Assembly: GCA_038380795.1 (NCBI GenBank)
Contig: CM076260.1
Span: 9,254,033 to 9,318,032 of the forward strand
Origin: Pyrocephalus nanus
Taxonomy: Eukaryota > Chordata > Aves > Passeriformes > Tyrannidae
DNA: 64,000 nt
Direction of reading: 5' to 3'
Under the pieces are notes generated by a model. That model worked only from the letters and a program-made list of their open reading frames with translations, had not been told where the DNA came from and did not search any database. The translations under genes were made by a program, and so were the position numbers. Position 1 is the stretch's first letter. Each line of letters opens with the position of its first letter. Below are positions 35,601 to 49,500 of the stretch, piece after piece.

Positions 35601-36091
35601 TAAATAGCTTTAAAAAGGAAGCTGTTGGAAACATAGAGGTCTGAGTAAGTGGTGGCAGCAGAAATACAGGACATTTCAGAGTTCTGAAAATGAAGAGTGA
35701 AAGCACCTCTGCCTAAGATAAATCTAACAATAATTGGATTTTTTTTTTTCCAGGTAAGCCCAAGTTTATTTTTTAAACAACGGCATTTAGAATTACAAAT
35801 AAGCGATATAAAAATAATCATATTGTTCTATAAAGTTTTCCTGAGAAAATCTGTGTCTCTTCTGAAACTTTGATACTACAAGATCAGTGTAAAGGTTTTC
35901 TTTTTTCCCTTAAGTCAGTCCAAAAGATTTAATTTTTTTTTTTTTTTAAGGAGTCAACATACTTGAAAAATAACGGGACTCAAAAGTGTCATTTCAAAAC
36001 AAAAGTTTGTGCCCACTTTCCTATTTTGTCTTTCAAAGTGTGTCCTCGATGTGCTATTCTTGATTTGTGTTTCTGTTAAGCTGGGCGATAG

Positions 36092-36105
36092 CCACGAGGT
36101 GGCAG
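36092..36105 (+). promoter_or_regulatory. Strong CTCF-like motif
   Basis: CCACGAGGTGGCAG matches the CTCF core consensus at every fixed position, in forward orientation, about 4 kb upstream of the TDRD15 promoter. The flanking bases (GATAG before, GAGCA after) do not contradict it. Motif match only; occupancy is not shown. Confidence 0.55.
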
Positions 36106-36535
36106 GAGCAGCCACGAGTTTAGCAGGACACTTGGAAATACACTTGTGTTCCTTCGGTAGAAGGAAGGAGAACAGGAGCGTTCAGTTCAGTGAGACCCGT
36201 AATGAAATATGAGGGTGCACGTGCTGTAGAGTTTCATCAGAACGGTCGTCACTTTTGGCACACTATTTGAAGCCACTTTAATTGTTTTCAGGTAACCTCA
36301 AGTAACTCTCAAAATAGTTTCAATCTATTTACAGTACCTATTTACTCAATACGCAGTCAAAATTTCATTTCAAATATTTTATTAAATCGCATGTCAATTT
36401 TACCACCTCTAGATTTTTTTTAAACCGTGTTAATATCATCACTTACGTGAAATTAGTCATTTACTAAGCAGTTTACATATAAGAAAGCAGAGGATCAAAA
36501 CAGCTTTTACAAAATACTATCAGTAGCAGATGGTA

Positions 36536-36620
36536 GAGTCATAGAATTTTTGGGGCTAGAAGGGACCTTAAAGGTCCATCCAACTTCACCCTCCTGCCAC
36601 GGGCAGGAACACTTTCCACA
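36536..36620 (-). mobile_element. CR1 LINE, very short 3' end
   Basis: About 85 bases match the reverse complement of the CR1 terminus (GTCATAGAATTTTTGGGGC, then AGAAGGGACCTTAAAGG). The copy stops after CACGGGCAGGAACACTTTCC. It is an extremely 5'-truncated insertion with no coding content. Confidence 0.8.
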
Positions 36621-38544
36621 TTGTTGCTTCTTGAAATACCCATTGCACAATTCAGGGACAATTAGTGTCAGAGCAGAGGGATTTTCCCATTGCGTCAGAA
36701 GATATGGCCATTTTACAGGTGAAAGAACAAACTGAGACTGGTTAAATAGTGGGACAAAGCAGAAGGTAGAATTTCTGCTAAAAGCAGCCTCCCAAAATAG
36801 ATGAGTTTTGCCATACGGGTTACACCATACCAGTACAGCTGTGCAGATACAGAGCCATTTTCAGTGGTGAGATTTTCTCTGCTGTGCAATTTATAAGGAT
36901 GGGGCTGTGTGGTAAGGTCACATCGCTGTGTCATCTTAACCACCATTAGGGCCCAGAATGCAGAGTTGTGTATAAGAAGACCCTGCACTGCAGCTTTACA
37001 CTGGTACCTGGATTGCTGTAGGGGATGAAAGGGTGTCAGAGTCCATTTACACTGGGACTTCCTGAGTAGATCTGCAAAGTTAAATGCTTAGTGCTGGTGA
37101 CCTAATATCCAAGTCAGCGGGTTTTAAGGGAGGGAGGTTTAGTTAAGACTAGCTCTAGTGTAGTCACATGGGCTGGATGTCTTCTAGCATTGAGAACAAT
37201 TTCTGAATTAGTTTCATTCCAAAGCATTTGTTTGTGTGTGGTAGAATAGCTCTACACTGATGACTAAAGCTGGATAAGTGGGAATGGTAGGGAGATTCAC
37301 CTCCTGTTCTTAACTAAAACTAATGTAAAAGCAATCCAGAGGAAAGATAGGTATTCCATGGGTGAATTCCCCTTTCTTCAGCATGGTGGTTCAGGAGTAG
37401 GGCTAACAGGAGATTCAGTGGCCATACAGGAAAAGTGTTAACCATCTTCAGAATAGAACTATAATAATTTCAATTATTTAAATCCAAATAGTTCCATTTT
37501 GCATAGGAATTACTATATTTCTAAAGAACTGCACATCAAAAATCTGATGGTCGGTCTGTTGGTTGGGGTTTTTTTTAATTCTGACATTAGTTTATCCTCA
37601 GGGGGAAAAGCAATTTGCATATGCAGTGGCAATTTCGTCATTTGAAATATTGAGTATTTCAATTCAATGTGGAACAATCAGTGGAACAAACTGTGTTATG
37701 TAGTGATGGCTGGTGAACTAGTGAACTATGTGTCGTGAAGTCACAGGAGCTGAGAGGTGGAAGCAAAACCTATTAAATGGTCTAATTGTATCTGAAGAGA
37801 GAAACTGAATTATCTTATAGGTTTTTAACATTATTCCTTTCTATGATCTATTTCAATCAGTTGATTAAATTCTGACCCCAACCCTACAAGCTGTATGTGA
37901 AGAAAGAGCCACAGCCTCTTGCAGAGTTTAGTAAGCAGAATGAGTGTCTTTATAGGTACACATTTTGGATTATGCAGACCTGAAGCACTTGACTTAATAC
38001 TTAATTCATACTCAGAATCTTAGCAAACCTGTTTGTGAATTTTAGACATTCAAGAAAAAAATCAAACTTCCCCCACTCTCAGCAAAATAATTATTTTTTT
38101 CTCAGGCACTGTCTATGCATCTGTGTATTGGACACATAATGTTTAAGGAATATAGTCTTACCTGGAATCTCTATACTCAATTTTCCTTTAAACATAAAAA
38201 CGTATGTCAGAAAATAAAAAGGTTCTGGTAACTTAAGTTTTTCCATCTCATGTGGCAGTTTATAATCTGTAAAAGGCCTTTCTATTTAGGGATGTTGAAC
38301 ATCTTCATTTCTTGCTGTAGCAGTGCTCAGCATCTTTTAGAAGCTGATGTCCATGGGTTAAGCTAATCTGGTATTTGTTTTTTTGTAAAAACCTTACAAT
38401 GTTAGACTGCAGTGTTAATCATTATATCCACCTTGTTAAATATTTTACATCTTGTCTCTGTTTACAAACAGAATGAGTTCTCTAAACTCTATTCTGTCAT
38501 TGTCATTGGCCATTTGTATGAAATTTGAAATCATAGTGCAAACA
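36621..38544. other. Intergenic, nothing recognised
   Basis: AT-rich sequence between two CR1 copies. No coding, RNA or repeat signal stood out. Confidence 0.6.
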
Positions 38545-40000
38545 ACAGAATTTTCAAATGGTTTGGGTTGGAGGGGATGTTAAAGATCACAAAATCAAAG
38601 GATAGTTTGAATTGCAAAGGAGTTTTAAAGATCATCTAGTCCAACCCCCCTGCAATGAACAGGGACATCTTCCAACTAGATCAGGTTGCTCAGAGCTTTG
38701 TGCAATATGACCTCAACTGTTTACAGGGGTAGGGCACCCACAACTTCTCCAGGCAGCCTGTTCTAGCGCCTCACCGCTCTCATAGTAATTACTTTCTTCC
38801 TTATATGTTATCTAAATCTGTTCTCTTTCAGTTTAAAGCCATTCCCCCTTGTCCTGTCACAACAGGCCCTGCTGAAAAGGTTGTCCTCATCTTTCTTATA
38901 GGCCCTGTTGAAGTACTGGAAGGTGACAATAAAGTATCCTCAGTGCCTTCTCTTCTACAGGTTGAAGAACCCCATCTCTCTCAGCCTGACTTCACAGGAG
39001 AGGTGCTCCAGCCCTCTGAATATCTTTGTGGCTCCCTCTGGACTTCCTCTGACAGTTCTACAACCTACTTTTGTTGGGGGTACCACAGATGAATGCAGTA
39101 CTCCAAGTGATGTCTCATGAGAGTGGAGCATATCTCCGGAGAAGCCAAAGACTGCTCTCCAGAAATCCAGAGTACTGAGCTTGCTGTGCACCCTCTTCAC
39201 TGCCCTAAGAGACTCCACCATTTCTTGGTCACCACAGCCAAGGCTGCCCTTGAGCTTCACATTCCTCACCAAACCCTCCTTTTTGGTGAGAACGAGGTCC
39301 AGCATAGCACCTTTCCTTGTTGGCTCCTCTATAACTTGGAGAAAAAAGTTATTGTCAATGAATTTCAGGAACCTCTTAGATTGCTTAAGTCCTGATGTGT
39401 TGTCCTTCCAACAAATATTGGGGTGGTTGAAGTCCCCCATGAGGACCAGGGCTTGTGAATGTAAGGCTGCTCCTGTCTAAAGAAAGCCTTAGTCAGTCAG
39501 TCTTTCATGTCAGGCAACCTGTAGCAGACCCCCACTGTAATGTCACGTGTCCCTGCCCTCCCTTTAATCCTGATCCATAAGCTCTCAGTTGGCTCTTTAT
39601 TCATTCTCAGGCTGAGCTCCATACAATCCATCTGCTTATTGACATAGAGGGTGACAGTCCCTCCTTGCCTCTCCTTCACGTCCTTCCTGAGGAGCCTGTA
39701 TCCTTCCGTTCCAACACTCCAGTCATAGGAGCCATCCCACCACACTTCAGTGATGCCAATAAGATCGCAGCCCTGCAGGTGAGTGTACATCTCTAACTCC
39801 TGTTTATTCCCTGTCCTATGTGCGTTTTCATAAAGGCCTTTAAACTGAAGTTTGACTTACTGGCTACAGTGGCAGAAATTCCTTTGTGCTGCACTTCTGA
39901 TGATCTGTGATCCCTCTCCAGCCTCTTAGCATCTGCTGCTGGCATTGGCATTAACTGATAGGGATGGAATGGACTGAGGTTCCCCTTCCCCAGCAAACCT
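38545..40000 (-). mobile_element. CR1 LINE with endonuclease joined to 3' end
   Basis: Reading the minus strand from 40,000 down, the N-terminal endonuclease region of CR1 ORF2 is recognisable. It includes DLIGITEVWWDG near 39,760 and MGDFNHPNICW at 39,440, then EEPTRKGAMLDLVLT. Near 39,125 the frame jumps to the extreme C-terminal reverse-transcriptase region (FRGLEHLSCEVRLREMG) and then the CR1 3' UTR, ending at about 38,545. Most of the reverse transcriptase, roughly 1.5 kb or more, is missing. The copy also has frameshifts, so it is inactive. Confidence 0.88.
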
Positions 40001-40464
40001 TGGCAATGCTAATTACAACATACATTTACTTTTCATACTTCCAGCCCAACCCGCTCTTTCATGTTAGCACCTCACATGTTCACATATATGTATGTGGGCT
40101 TCAGCAATAGTTCTCCTTTTAATGAACGATCAAATCCTACCTTCAGGTAGTTTGCTGCATACTGGGATATCTGCAGGCATATTGTGATCCATTTAGAGAA
40201 GAGTTTAGAAGTAGAATTTAAGTTAAAATATCTTAAAACTAATATTTTTTTTGGGAAATTGAAGCTATTTATATAGCAGAAAACAAAAAACATTTCTTCA
40301 CTATGGTCTTCCAGACAATATACTGGATAAATATGATGTACTACAGCAATTTTAATTGTTGCAGGGTGCTGATCCATCCTTGGAAATAAAGCACAGGAGT
40401 TTGTCATCACATGTATTAAAGGGGCAAAGACAGGCTGAAAATCACACCAGCCCTGGCAGAAAAT

Positions 40465-40525
40465 TTTGCCCTTATTGAAATCAATGGCAAAACTCCCACT
40501 GAATTCACTTGGGCAAGGATTTCAC
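40465..40525. repeat. Old palindromic interspersed element, copy A
   Basis: This block contains ATCAATGGCAAAACTCCCAC, then TGAATTCACTTGGG and CAAGGATTTCAC. It aligns over about 45 bases with copy B at 51,576-51,621. The left arm is more decayed. Finding two copies 11 kb apart with the same internal order supports a repeat family over chance. Confidence 0.6.
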
Positions 40526-43500
40526 TCCATATATTTAAGCAACAAGAAAAACATTACATGTGTTACTAATAATGTGTGGATAGTAAAAAGCAGATTTTCA
40601 GTGTCTATCTGAATTTTCATTGTTTGTGCTGCAGATTGGTTTTGATTCTCAAGTCCCCAGAGCAAAAACATTTTCACTTTAGGGATCTGACTGCATAGTC
40701 AGACTTACAAAAGTGCAGCCATGTGCCTGTCAGCGTTTCACTGAAACTTTCATCTGTGAATTTGACTGTAGGATCAAGACTCTAAAGATGATAGTGCCAC
40801 AGTTGAAAGACCAAACACACTCAGTAGCCTGATTTTTCATGGAAACACACTCCCACTTGACCCAGAGTTTGGGCATGTTCAGCAGATGATGTAAATTGCA
40901 CCTCCCAATCCAGACTTTGCTCTAAGCTCTTTTCCCAGTGTTCAGACCACTCCTAAGTTTCCCCTTTTCTGTCATGTAAAGTGATATTTCTGGGCAGGTG
41001 GAGGTTTCTGCTTCATGTACTTTATGTCTACTTGCAGTATAAGCCATGTAAAACATATTCAGGCCTTGTACACAGTAAGTTTTTGGTACCAGCTCAATTG
41101 CCTTAGTGCAAAACCAAGTCCCCTTATGCTCTGCATAGATGTGTTGCGAGGAGTACCTAAAAAGGCTGAATAAATGTGGTTCCAAATATTACCCTATGAA
41201 TATCCATGTAAATTCTTATAACAATACTTTTTTTTTTTTTTTTAATATAGATTTCTTTATACAGTAACAGGAAATGTTCTAAACTAAAAAGTCATAAGGA
41301 CTTACTGGATTTTGTTAACAAACTTGAATGTTAAGAATTTATTCCGAGTAGTGAGGCAGCCAGTCATCTTCAAAATGAGATCACTTCCAAGGAGCAGTTA
41401 TGCACAGCTCATATACAACCTCTGTGTGCACAAAATGAAATTAACTCTCTAATTCTCACATATTGCTGAACGTATATATCACCAGAGTGCTTGTACTCAT
41501 GTTTTATGTAATGGGTGATCTTTCCTTGAAATACTTCAGGTGCTGAGACCAGCATTTGAGATAACCAGTATGCTTGAGAGTAATAAATGGCGATGATCTG
41601 CTAACGCTGCTGCTTCTGTATCTACTGCATACAGAGGTAAATAGGAGCTCAGTAAAAGAAACCTCATATACAAATTACATTTGCAGTCTATATAGAGTTT
41701 TTCCTGGTCTTCTTCTATGAAGCAAATACAGTACTAATTAGGGGAAAACCTGAATGCTTTTGAAAGTAAGGGCATGGCACGGAAAGGGATCTCCTGATCT
41801 CTCAAACCTAGACTAATGCTTTCACCAGCTGTCTTACACGTGACTTAGTTCTTACTTTATAGGCTTCAGGTGACATTTATTTGGTTTGAGTGGTTTTTTT
41901 CTTTCTGCTGTTCTTGTTGAAATGTTCAGATACAGTTGACCCCTGACAGTCTTCATGACATGTTAACTGTTAATTCATGCATAAGCTTCCATAATCTATG
42001 GATAGGATTAAAACCAAGATACAAACAAAAAGAAGAAATACTTCATTACCTCTACCATAACCAGTAATTATCTCAATGCTCCATTTAGATAATATTTTAT
42101 GAAATTTGCACTTATGTTCAAAATAGGAATTGAATGGGTAAATAGGAAAATATACCCTTCTGGAAGTCAGTGACAGATTTACCATTGAATTTGGAAAGGT
42201 CTAGATTCTTTTTTAGTGGCAGGTGTTTCTATTTTACATAAGGTTTGAGCAGAAAGAAAACATTAAATTCTATGATTCTGTGAATTCTTACGTATTGAGT
42301 ATTCCTTGGCATGGTTTTGTCATGAAACACAAACCTTCAAAAACTTCCTGGGTGTGATTATAGACCTAATTTTTCTTGGAGACCTATATTACAATAGGTT
42401 TGGATGCACTCACCTTGTTTTGGAGAGTAAGGAGGTTTAATGATGAGGGTGCAGTTAGATTATACCAGTTGAGTGAAGGGGCAGAGAATAATTCCAAGTC
42501 CTATTTGGAACACCTGGGGCACAGATGTAGCTTTTTTTGTGTGGTTTTCTAAGAACCTGCCTTCATTCCCACTGAAAGTGGTACATAGTGACATTTTCTA
42601 GAGATTTCATTGGATAAACTACATTGTCACTTCCCTAATATAAAAGAAAGGTTGTTGAAAGTACAAATTACTCATTTTCCTGTGTTTCTTTGGAAAGCAC
42701 ATCCTTACTAGAAGAAAGCCAGCAGTTTCTGTTTTGTCCAAACAGAATCGATCTGCAGCTTAGCTGACAGGTTGTTACTGCAATTTTCTTTGTTCCGTGG
42801 GATAATGCGGGGGACTGGAAAAGGTAGGAGGAGCTTGGTGGTCACATTCGTTCAAATGGTCAAGCGGTTCATGGAAGTGACTCGTTTTCTTTCATGTGCT
42901 CTATGTCAGGGTGATCTTTCAGCTGGACAGGTCAGTTTGTTCTGAAATTGGGCATTATCTGTTGATCTGAGGCCTAAAGTGTTTGCTTAATTCTTATCAT
43001 TATCCATGTCAGTGTTGTCCTTCCCACACACACACCAATAATTACACAATGTGAAATACCTCCAGAGGGTCTTATCGGGAATCTTTTGCAGCAAGAATAA
43101 TCAAGTCTGTAAAGACAAAAAAATAAGTAATTGACAAAATATAACATTATTGAAGAACTATATACCACTAGGAGTACATATCCAGCAAACTAAATAGCAG
43201 AATATAAATATGTGTTGAATATAAGTGCATGTATAAATGTAGTAGCTTTGAACTGGCTGCCATAGGTAAACAGGAAAGAGGTGATTGCACAGAGGTCACC
43301 ATGGTTTGTGCAATTGCATGTGGCACCTTAGGCATATGCTTTAGTTGCTCTCCTACTCTGACGTTCACAGTCTTCAAATAATATATTTGGTGCTTCTGCA
43401 GTGGCACCTTCAGTTGCAGTGTCAACAGACACAGAGAAAAGCTACTCTAAATTTTCATGACTGAAAGTCAAACTATGTACTAGGTTCTTTTAGTATTCAA

Positions 43501-46500
43501 AAAATGTTAAAAAAAAAAAAAAAAGGAAAAATGATGAAACCAAGGATTGTTTCACTGAGAAATATAATTTCTAAGATTTATGTTTTTCTTAACAGTCTTG
43601 GCATTTTGGAGACTTTTCCACCCCTCGAAAAACAAAAAAACAAAACCAAAAAACAAGCAGCAAAACAAACCAAAATATAACATAGCGTAAGTACATAATT
43701 GGGAACAATTAATAATTTATTAAAACCTAAAATCAAACACAAGTATAAAAATAATTTTTTTTTACAATCCAGAGACTTGCTAAGAACTTTAACAGACTTG
43801 AGAAATTTTCTGCCAAATAAAAATATCCATAATAGGATTTTTGTTCCAATTTTAAATTTTCCTTGAATAGTTATTAATAAATGAGAACTTCTGAGACTCT
43901 CAGAATTATGTCCTGATGTGTCCTTGTCCTTGGCTTTGATACTTTGAACACAGAAATTTTAGGACCAAAGTGACCATAATGTATATAATGCACCAATACG
44001 AGTTTTGAAGTGGCATAAATCATCTCAGCTTAATGGGATTTTAGGTTGTATAGCCTTTCCAGATTTCTCTCTTCAGCAAATAAATCCTGCCTATTTTGCA
44101 TTTTAAATGCCAAATTGTCTTTGTGGTATCCTTTTTCAGTTCTTATTAAGCAGGCTGATGTGCCCAGTTCTGATAAATTTATTGCCATTTAGAATTTTAA
44201 TATATAGCAAAGAACTCTAATTATACTTGGAGTTGAACCCAAAGTCTGACTTAAATGCTAAAAGAGGATCAGGAAGTGTGATGATACCAATGCTTCTCTT
44301 AAGATCTATTCAACTCACAAGGCTTCCATCTTCATGCACTCTGTTGAAATTTTGTCTCTAAAGCTTTATTTCACCCTGAATACAAAAAAATTCCAATGGA
44401 ATTAACAATAAGTGATACTTAGTGCCATGTAAAGCTGTGACTGTCATTTTCTATCAAGCTAAAAGCAATCTTGGGATGGGCAGATCCAGTTCTCTGTCTT
44501 CTTTTCCAGCTACTTCAGAACTAAGGAAGACTTGATAATGGACATCTCCTAAGTATGCCTGTTCTAGGCAAGTCTTACTTTATAAGAAATTCATGGCTTC
44601 TTCAAGAGTATATATTTCTCTGATTATTTTATTTTTCCCTCATAGGATATGATGAAACATAATGTGTGCTAATTAAGTCCATTTGCCCAGGTAGGATGAG
44701 GCCACATTTCAAGAGTGTTCTAATAGCTAATTAAACAGTGACTTAAGAAAATAGTCCTTGTAACCAAATGAATGGTAAGGACGTATTGATAATTTTCAAG
44801 GAAAGAAAACCACAAACTTTTGCAGATAAGCTTCACAAACCAGCCTACAGAAAATAGGCTAAGGGGTAATGATGCTAGTAATGTTACTTTTTACATCAAC
44901 CTTTCCTTGGAATCAATAAACTAAGTCAAAGTCATGGTAATTTCACGGGAGGGACTCACTAAAGATAAACAGTATATTCCTGATTGAATGATAAAGCAGA
45001 ACAAATGAAGATAGCTCAATCTGCAGAGCAGAACCTTAAAATTTGGGAGACACTCACAGTAGAAATTGTGAGTATCTAGAAACTGCAAATCCTGAATTTA
45101 TCTTGAAGATTGCTATGTTGCTATTGATTGTACACTATTACCATGCAATTAATGATGCTTTTAATGACCTTCGTTATCTTCCTGAGCCTTGGTAATCACT
45201 AATTTGCATTTTTCTTTTTCTGTGTCAGTGATATAGATCTGTCTTTTACCATTTATTTGATTTGATTATTTTTTCCTCTTTGCTTACCAAGAGCACTGGT
45301 CCATGTCTCAGACTACTAAACTTTTTATTAATTGCAATACAGTATTTCTGTTTTGTCACAACTGGGTATTTTGGAGCTAAAAACATATATGTTGCCCTAA
45401 AAATTTACACATTGATATCATGACCCTGTCTCTAAGGAACTTCATTTAACTTTGAAGACAGCTCTGTTCTGAGAAATGATTGCACCAGATAGCATCCTGA
45501 TTTTTCTGCCAGCTTAATTTCCTGTACAATTCTATGATCTAACCAATAAAGGAGACCAACCATTCAATGCCTAACTCGCATAATTTATGGGAGTTTCCTG
45601 TACACAGTTTGAATTATAGGATTGTTACTGCCACAAATCAAGACAAAATGTATGTAAGATATCCATAACTGTTAGAATAATTTACTTTCTGTGTGAGAAA
45701 ACAGGAAAACTAAAAATTCGACTACATAGCACAGGTCACTCAGAAATATGAAAGAAATGTAACAATAATGGCTTAAATTTGCAAAACATTTCATCTAATT
45801 TAGTATTAAATACAAGAAAGAAATATCTTGTATTTGGGTGGTCTAGATTTGAAAGATCCAGCTTTTGAAAACATTCTTCAGCTGTCTCAATTGGATGCTT
45901 TTAAATTCCTGTAATGTCACAGAAAAGCCTCTATATCCTGAAACCATTTTTAAAACATTACCTTCCATTCAGAACAAAAGAATATAGCTCAGTCTTGAAA
46001 ATACCTTTTCACCTTAAGTAGCAGAAACTCCAATATTGCTAACAGCATTGTCATTCATGTTAGTGCTTTTTAACCGAAATATCCAATGTAACGTATTTAT
46101 ACTGTATCTTTATATCTTTACTAAAACACTAAGTGCTTCAGGGGTCAAATGTTCTTCATTGCCAGTTCCATGTAAAATGATAAATGACTGCCTGTCATAG
46201 GAAGGGGTTCTAAAAGAGGAGGTAATTTGCTTTTGGCCCTTTCCAGTAGCAGCCTGTTGCCTGATCTTGTGGTAAGGTGGAGCCAAGGTGTTGTTGCTCT
46301 CTTTTTTCTGTTTATTTCCTTCCCACCTGGGGATGAAAGGAATGAACATGCACTGAACCTACCTGCGTGTAATGATAAAAAAAGAACCTGGTACTGGGGA
46401 AGAAACAAGACCGAAATCCAGTTAGGGCCTGTCATAGTCTTATACATCAGCACATATCTGAGCCATGAAACAGTACTGGGCAGAGCCACCATTGTGTCAC

Positions 46501-49500
46501 CAGCTGTCATAAGAAATTAAAGGGAACCTATTCTTTGGAAGCAGAAAGACTTCGTTCCCAGTTTTGTATAGTGTATGGTGGTCTTGTGGGTAATTAGCAA
46601 ACATAACTGACAGCTCTAAAAACTGAAAAATGGGCGCAATAATAATTAGATTTTAATAACTTTGAACTGTTTCTTGATAACACCAAGACCTGTGAGTGGA
46701 ACATAAGTAAGTTCTTTTCTGTACCATCTTACTCAGGAGTATGTGCATTTAATAACTGTTGATGAGTGTATACTTGCTCACTTGTTTATCTCACTTTTCT
46801 GACATGATTTTACAATTTCCTCTGTGAAGTATGAGGTGAGACGAATACTTCTGACCTCTAGCTAATGGCAGACAATGAAACTGTCCTAGATACAATGGTC
46901 CAGATTCAGTTTCATTGAAAAGACAACAACACTATCTCCTGATACTTCCTGTCTACTATGTGGACGTGCAGGTGCTCAGACAGGTTAGACTCTGTAGATG
47001 CAGGGACAGTGTAGTAGGTTTTTCACTGAAAATTACTTCAACAAGCAGCCTTGGGAATCTTTTCAACTGCAAAGGCCTATGTGAAGTATTTGTATAGAGA
47101 GCAGAACTCTTATCAATACTGCTGAGTCCACCACTGTTTATCAGTATTGCGCATGTAGGTTAAAACTGGTGTCACTGTCAGAACGAACTCAAGCCTGAAA
47201 CCAGTGAGTGCCTGTACCTCCTGTTTACCCCATTCCTTATCAGAGAAGTTATAAAGAAGCTGTTCTACCTGAACTCATTTGGATTATAAAGAAGCAACAA
47301 GGAATTCCATGCTTTAATTGCTGAGATCCCAGATACCTGGACTTTGCACATACCAAATCTCTGTTGGCTGTAACCTTTGCACAGCACAATAAATATGTCT
47401 GCTGCGTGGCAGTGAACTCATTGAGTTAGTAAGAGAAAAACAAAGAGACTGCTTGAAGTTGGTTATGTAAAATTACTCTTAAACGCAAAAGGAACCACTG
47501 CTTTAAAGCAAATGTATGCTCTAATTTATTTGAATAAAGGAAATACCTTAACAGAGGAAAAAAGTTTTTGTCTTTAAGTACTGTTAATCAATAACAGTTT
47601 TATAGCAATGTTTGAATTTTACTCAGACACGAAAGTCAGATATAAATAAACAAAAGCAAAAAGTACCTTTTGGCTAGAGAAAGCATTTAATATGTGCCAA
47701 CTGTAATGCCAGATGCACGCTGATACACTCTTTGGAAAAGTAAAAACCAGATAAGTAATTCAAATAGTATTGTATTTGTTTTCACCTAAACTTTTTTTTT
47801 TTCCCTGGGAAAAGAAAATAAAATATATGTGAGATTTTAATAAATTTCATCTTTACATTTTTCAGTCAAGTGAAAAGACCTGTGGTTATACTGTTAAGAG
47901 TTGAAATTTCAAAGAGAACTCATCCTGGAAGAGAATTTCTTAAGACATCCAGGCAGCGAAGTACAAGTGACATAAATGCTTCAAGTAGTGGCGTAAATGG
48001 AAAAGCTGTTCCTGTTAGGTGCCCTTATGTATCAGAAGATTCTGAATGCTTTTGCAAACTGGCTGTAGCTATTTTTCTCTTTTCTTTGGGTTTAATTGTT
48101 TTAGATTAGAACAACAATGCAAGCTATTAGCAAATCACTATACTTTTTCCTTTAAAAAGGTAGTGCAGGTGTAAATTTAAAGACTATTTTTTAATTCACA
48201 ATGTTTAAACTTACGTTGTTATTTTCAAGATACATGTTTTACAGGGAGTGCAGAATTCTGTTCATGGAAGGGCATTGGACTAACCCAAAATTTGTTTTCA
48301 AAGGGCAAGGTAAAAAAAAGACCTTTGAGCACATGGAATTGAATGCAGTTAGGATTTTAGGCAACTGATATCATTAGAGTTGTTTATATAAATGTTATTA
48401 GGGCACCTGAGGTCTTGTGAGTGCTTATTATTACAGCGAAAACTTAATTTGGTGCCAAAATGTTTTATGTTCCCTGAAGCATCACTGTCTTGGCTTCTCA
48501 GTGCTGCTCTCTCCTTCAGGCTGTTTATGATTTACAAACATTTCAGAGTCAGCTCCTTTGGGAGGGCAGTTCAACCAGTGATCTCTCGGCACCTCTAACA
48601 CACATGGACAGCATTTATTTCAACACGAACTACAGCAGTCACAGACAGTTTCATCCAAGAGTACAGCTGGAGGAAGCATCAGGCTTGGGTATAACAGTCT
48701 AGAGATTAAACCAACTGTCCAGGAAATGGAAGTCAAGGTTTCCAGACTTTCTTCAGTCCATATATGTTCTGACTTTTCTCAGCTTTCAGGTGAATGCTCA
48801 GCCCCTTAGCTGATAGACAAAAATGCAACGCTAACCAGGCACCACTTATCTTACTTAATAATTTAGTAAATAAATTTTAATAACATTTTGGTTTTACTTT
48901 TTCTCAGATATTAGGTCTGTGTAGCATAGCCCAGAATTGCATGCTGTATTAAAATTCCTATCCAGATAAGGAGTCCCAAGCAAGCAAAGGCTAAGCTCTG
49001 ATTCTTACAAAGGTAACACTGACGGGCTAACATCATCTTTTTAATTTCTAGGGAGATTATAATAATAGAGATAACTTACTGATTCCTTGAATAACCTCAG
49101 CTTAAAATACCACTTTCTGAGAAGTGATGCTTCATCTTACTTGTTTTTTAGTGGAAGAGACACTGTAGCTCTTTTATTTTACAAAGTACACAAAATAAAA
49201 GTAAAGAAATTAAAAGGAAGCAATCAAAAGAAATGAGAGGAAAAAAAGGAAAAATCCAATCAAATCACTGAATGGTCGAGGAAGCTGAGAAACAGCTAAA
49301 CTTCCTGGTGACAACTGGCAGTTGCAGGGGTAAAAGGAAACAAAAGACAATCCTTTAGGCTAGTATTTTGGCTATCTCTATTATGAGGAAAAGATAGGGA
49401 AATGGAAGGGAGTTGTGATGAAAGTAGGTACTCTACAAAGGAGAAAATCACTTCAGATGATCTGAAGATGCAACTATGAAGATTCACTTCTTAATCTGGA

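Larger units (their letters stand above)
32216..36535. other. Upstream intergenic region of TDRD15
   Basis: It holds the G/T-rich tract and the CTCF-like site and otherwise AT-rich DNA. No plus-strand gene sharing the CpG island could be supported. Confidence 0.55.

Noticed and set aside
42265..42285. TCTATGATTCTGTGA resembles the terminal repeats of CR1.
   Set aside because: The preceding sequence does not show CR1 3' UTR landmarks, so it may be chance.
46110..46520. Overlapping frames of 79-121 codons on both strands.
   Set aside because: No similarity to known proteins, mutually exclusive frames, and no convincing paired splice sites.
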